From: Lysinibacillus fusiformis
GTDB taxonomy: Bacteria > Bacillota > Bacilli > Bacillales_A > Planococcaceae
DNA: 64,000 nucleotides
Assembly (NCBI RefSeq): GCF_016925635.1
Contig: NZ_CP070490.1
Location: 682,001 to 746,000, forward strand
Reading direction: 5' to 3'
The notes beneath the pieces are model-generated. The model saw only the letters and a program-made list of their open reading frames with translations. It did no database searches and was not told where the DNA came from. The position numbers and the translations under genes are program-made. Positions 63,418 to 64,000 of this stretch are shown one piece after another. How positions within the stretch are numbered: the first letter of the stretch is position 1; the number at the start of each line of letters is the position of its first letter.

Positions 63418-64000
63418 CTACTTCTGCTGTTTCGAAAGGTTTTCGCAAAGTTCTGCTACCTCATACATGGAATAGCTTTGAAAATCATGTTGGCTACGCA
63501 ATTCTTCAAAATAACGTAATAGTTCTTCTAGCATCGCCAAATTTTTTTCAATATGCTTACCAAAATTATGAGGGTGCCACCATAAATGATAAAAAGCTTG
63601 TGCCTGTGCAGCCTTGAGCATGCCTTCCTTTATTCGCTTTACTTTTAAACTTTCGAATGCACGCAATGGACTACAATATGGCCTTAAAAAAGCACTTGAT
63701 CGAATATTAATCAGTTGCTCCTCTTGCATTTCTTCCAGTGTGGCTATATGATGGCCAGTTATATTCCAATAGCTATCTAGCCACTTCTTTGCACCTAAAA
63801 GTCTTCCCTTTTTCGTAAACTTTTGAGCGTCATATAATGCATGATTTTCTGTACCTCTATAGCAAACATAGCCCGCTTCTAGACAAGCTGTTAAATAGTC
63901 TTTGTTTACTTGATTACGAGGAAAAACAATGGACTTCATAGGCGTAGTATAACCTTCACTGATTGTTTTGGTTGCGTGTAAATCTGCGCAAAAGGCAGCT
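63418..64000 (-). CDS. polysaccharide deacetylase-like protein (5' end beyond window)
   Basis: The frame is open from the right edge, so about 194 codons of the C-terminal part are seen. Upstream of the first internal ATG (63937-63939) the frame continues as FCADLHATKTISEGYTTP, so the real start is outside the window. IVFPRNQVNKDYLTACLEAG, then YVCYRGTENHALYDA, match the C-terminal part of NodB-type deacetylases that edit surface glycans. The HLWWHPHNFGKHIEKNLAML segment is also typical. The N-terminal metal site is not visible. The 42-bp array lies in its 3' region on the same transcript, before the terminator at 62334-62362. Confidence 0.8.
   Translation of the reverse strand, partial: AAFCADLHATKTISEGYTTPMKSIVFPRNQVNKDYLTACLEAGYVCYRGTENHALYDAQKFTKKGRLLGAKKWLDSYWNITGHHIATLEEMQEEQLINIRSSAFLRPYCSPLRAFESLKVKRIKEGMLKAAQAQAFYHLWWHPHNFGKHIEKNLAMLEELLRYFEELRSQHDFQSYSMYEVAELCENLSKQQK

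Overview
The window reads as low-GC Bacillota of the Bacillaceae/Planococcaceae type, most likely Lysinibacillus or a close relative. This rests on protein families and on gene order that follows the Bacillus subtilis yut-yun-suf-met-yus-fad region, not on any database search. Host genes have AGGAGG-type ribosome binding sites and are separated by strong U-tailed hairpins.

Layout. (1) 1-11673: right end of an integrated phage-like element, almost all on the minus strand. From right to left it has a tyrosine integrase, a ParB-like protein, a divergent XRE repressor with an operator region, small proteins, a DUF3102-like/J-domain fusion, a DUF5659-like protein, an archaeo-eukaryotic-type primase, a zinc-binding protein, another XRE regulator, two phage-type proteins and the start of a tape measure gene that runs off the left edge. 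It abuts the 3' end of an iscA/yutM-like gene. (2) 11818-25623: conserved housekeeping block (iscA-like, DUF2225, NifU-like, yuzD, yutJ with two Rex-type sites, yuzB, yutF, yutE, DUF3055, a GmhB-type phosphatase, yutD, lipA, yunB, an HD-GYP protein, yunD, yunE, yunF, and an iron-siderophore binding lipoprotein with a Fur-like box). (3) 25877-31124: sufCDSUB operon. (4) 31599-47144: accessory region between suf and met. It holds a split hybrid sensor kinase with its response regulator, gltC, a five-gene exopolysaccharide operon with a PilZ-domain synthase, a repeat-rich stretch, an IS1182-type remnant and a complete IS4-family element inserted in an intergenic repeat. (5) 47225-57374: metNIQ under a SAM-I riboswitch, yusE, yusF, gcvH, yusI and the fadN-fadA-fadE beta-oxidation operon with a FadR-type box. 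(6) 57753-64000: thioredoxin, a C39-like protein, an ECF sigma factor paired with a membrane SpoIIP-type protein, a 5'-3' exonuclease, an arginase-family enzyme, a 42-bp tandem array and a polysaccharide deacetylase cut by the right edge.

How the parts fit. The exopolysaccharide operon (UDP-sugar dehydrogenase, two deacetylases, PilZ-glycosyltransferase, GH18 lipoprotein) looks like a c-di-GMP-controlled matrix polymer system. The HD-GYP protein at 20240-21349 could lower c-di-GMP. Fe-S assembly (iscA-like, NifU-like, suf) and its client lipA lie close together, and GcvH and LipA are linked through lipoylation. The best candidates for something undescribed are the 42-bp array open in three frames, the sigma factor/SpoIIP pair, the exopolysaccharide operon, the kinase split at an A8 tract, and the primase/ParB/J-domain module of the integrated element.
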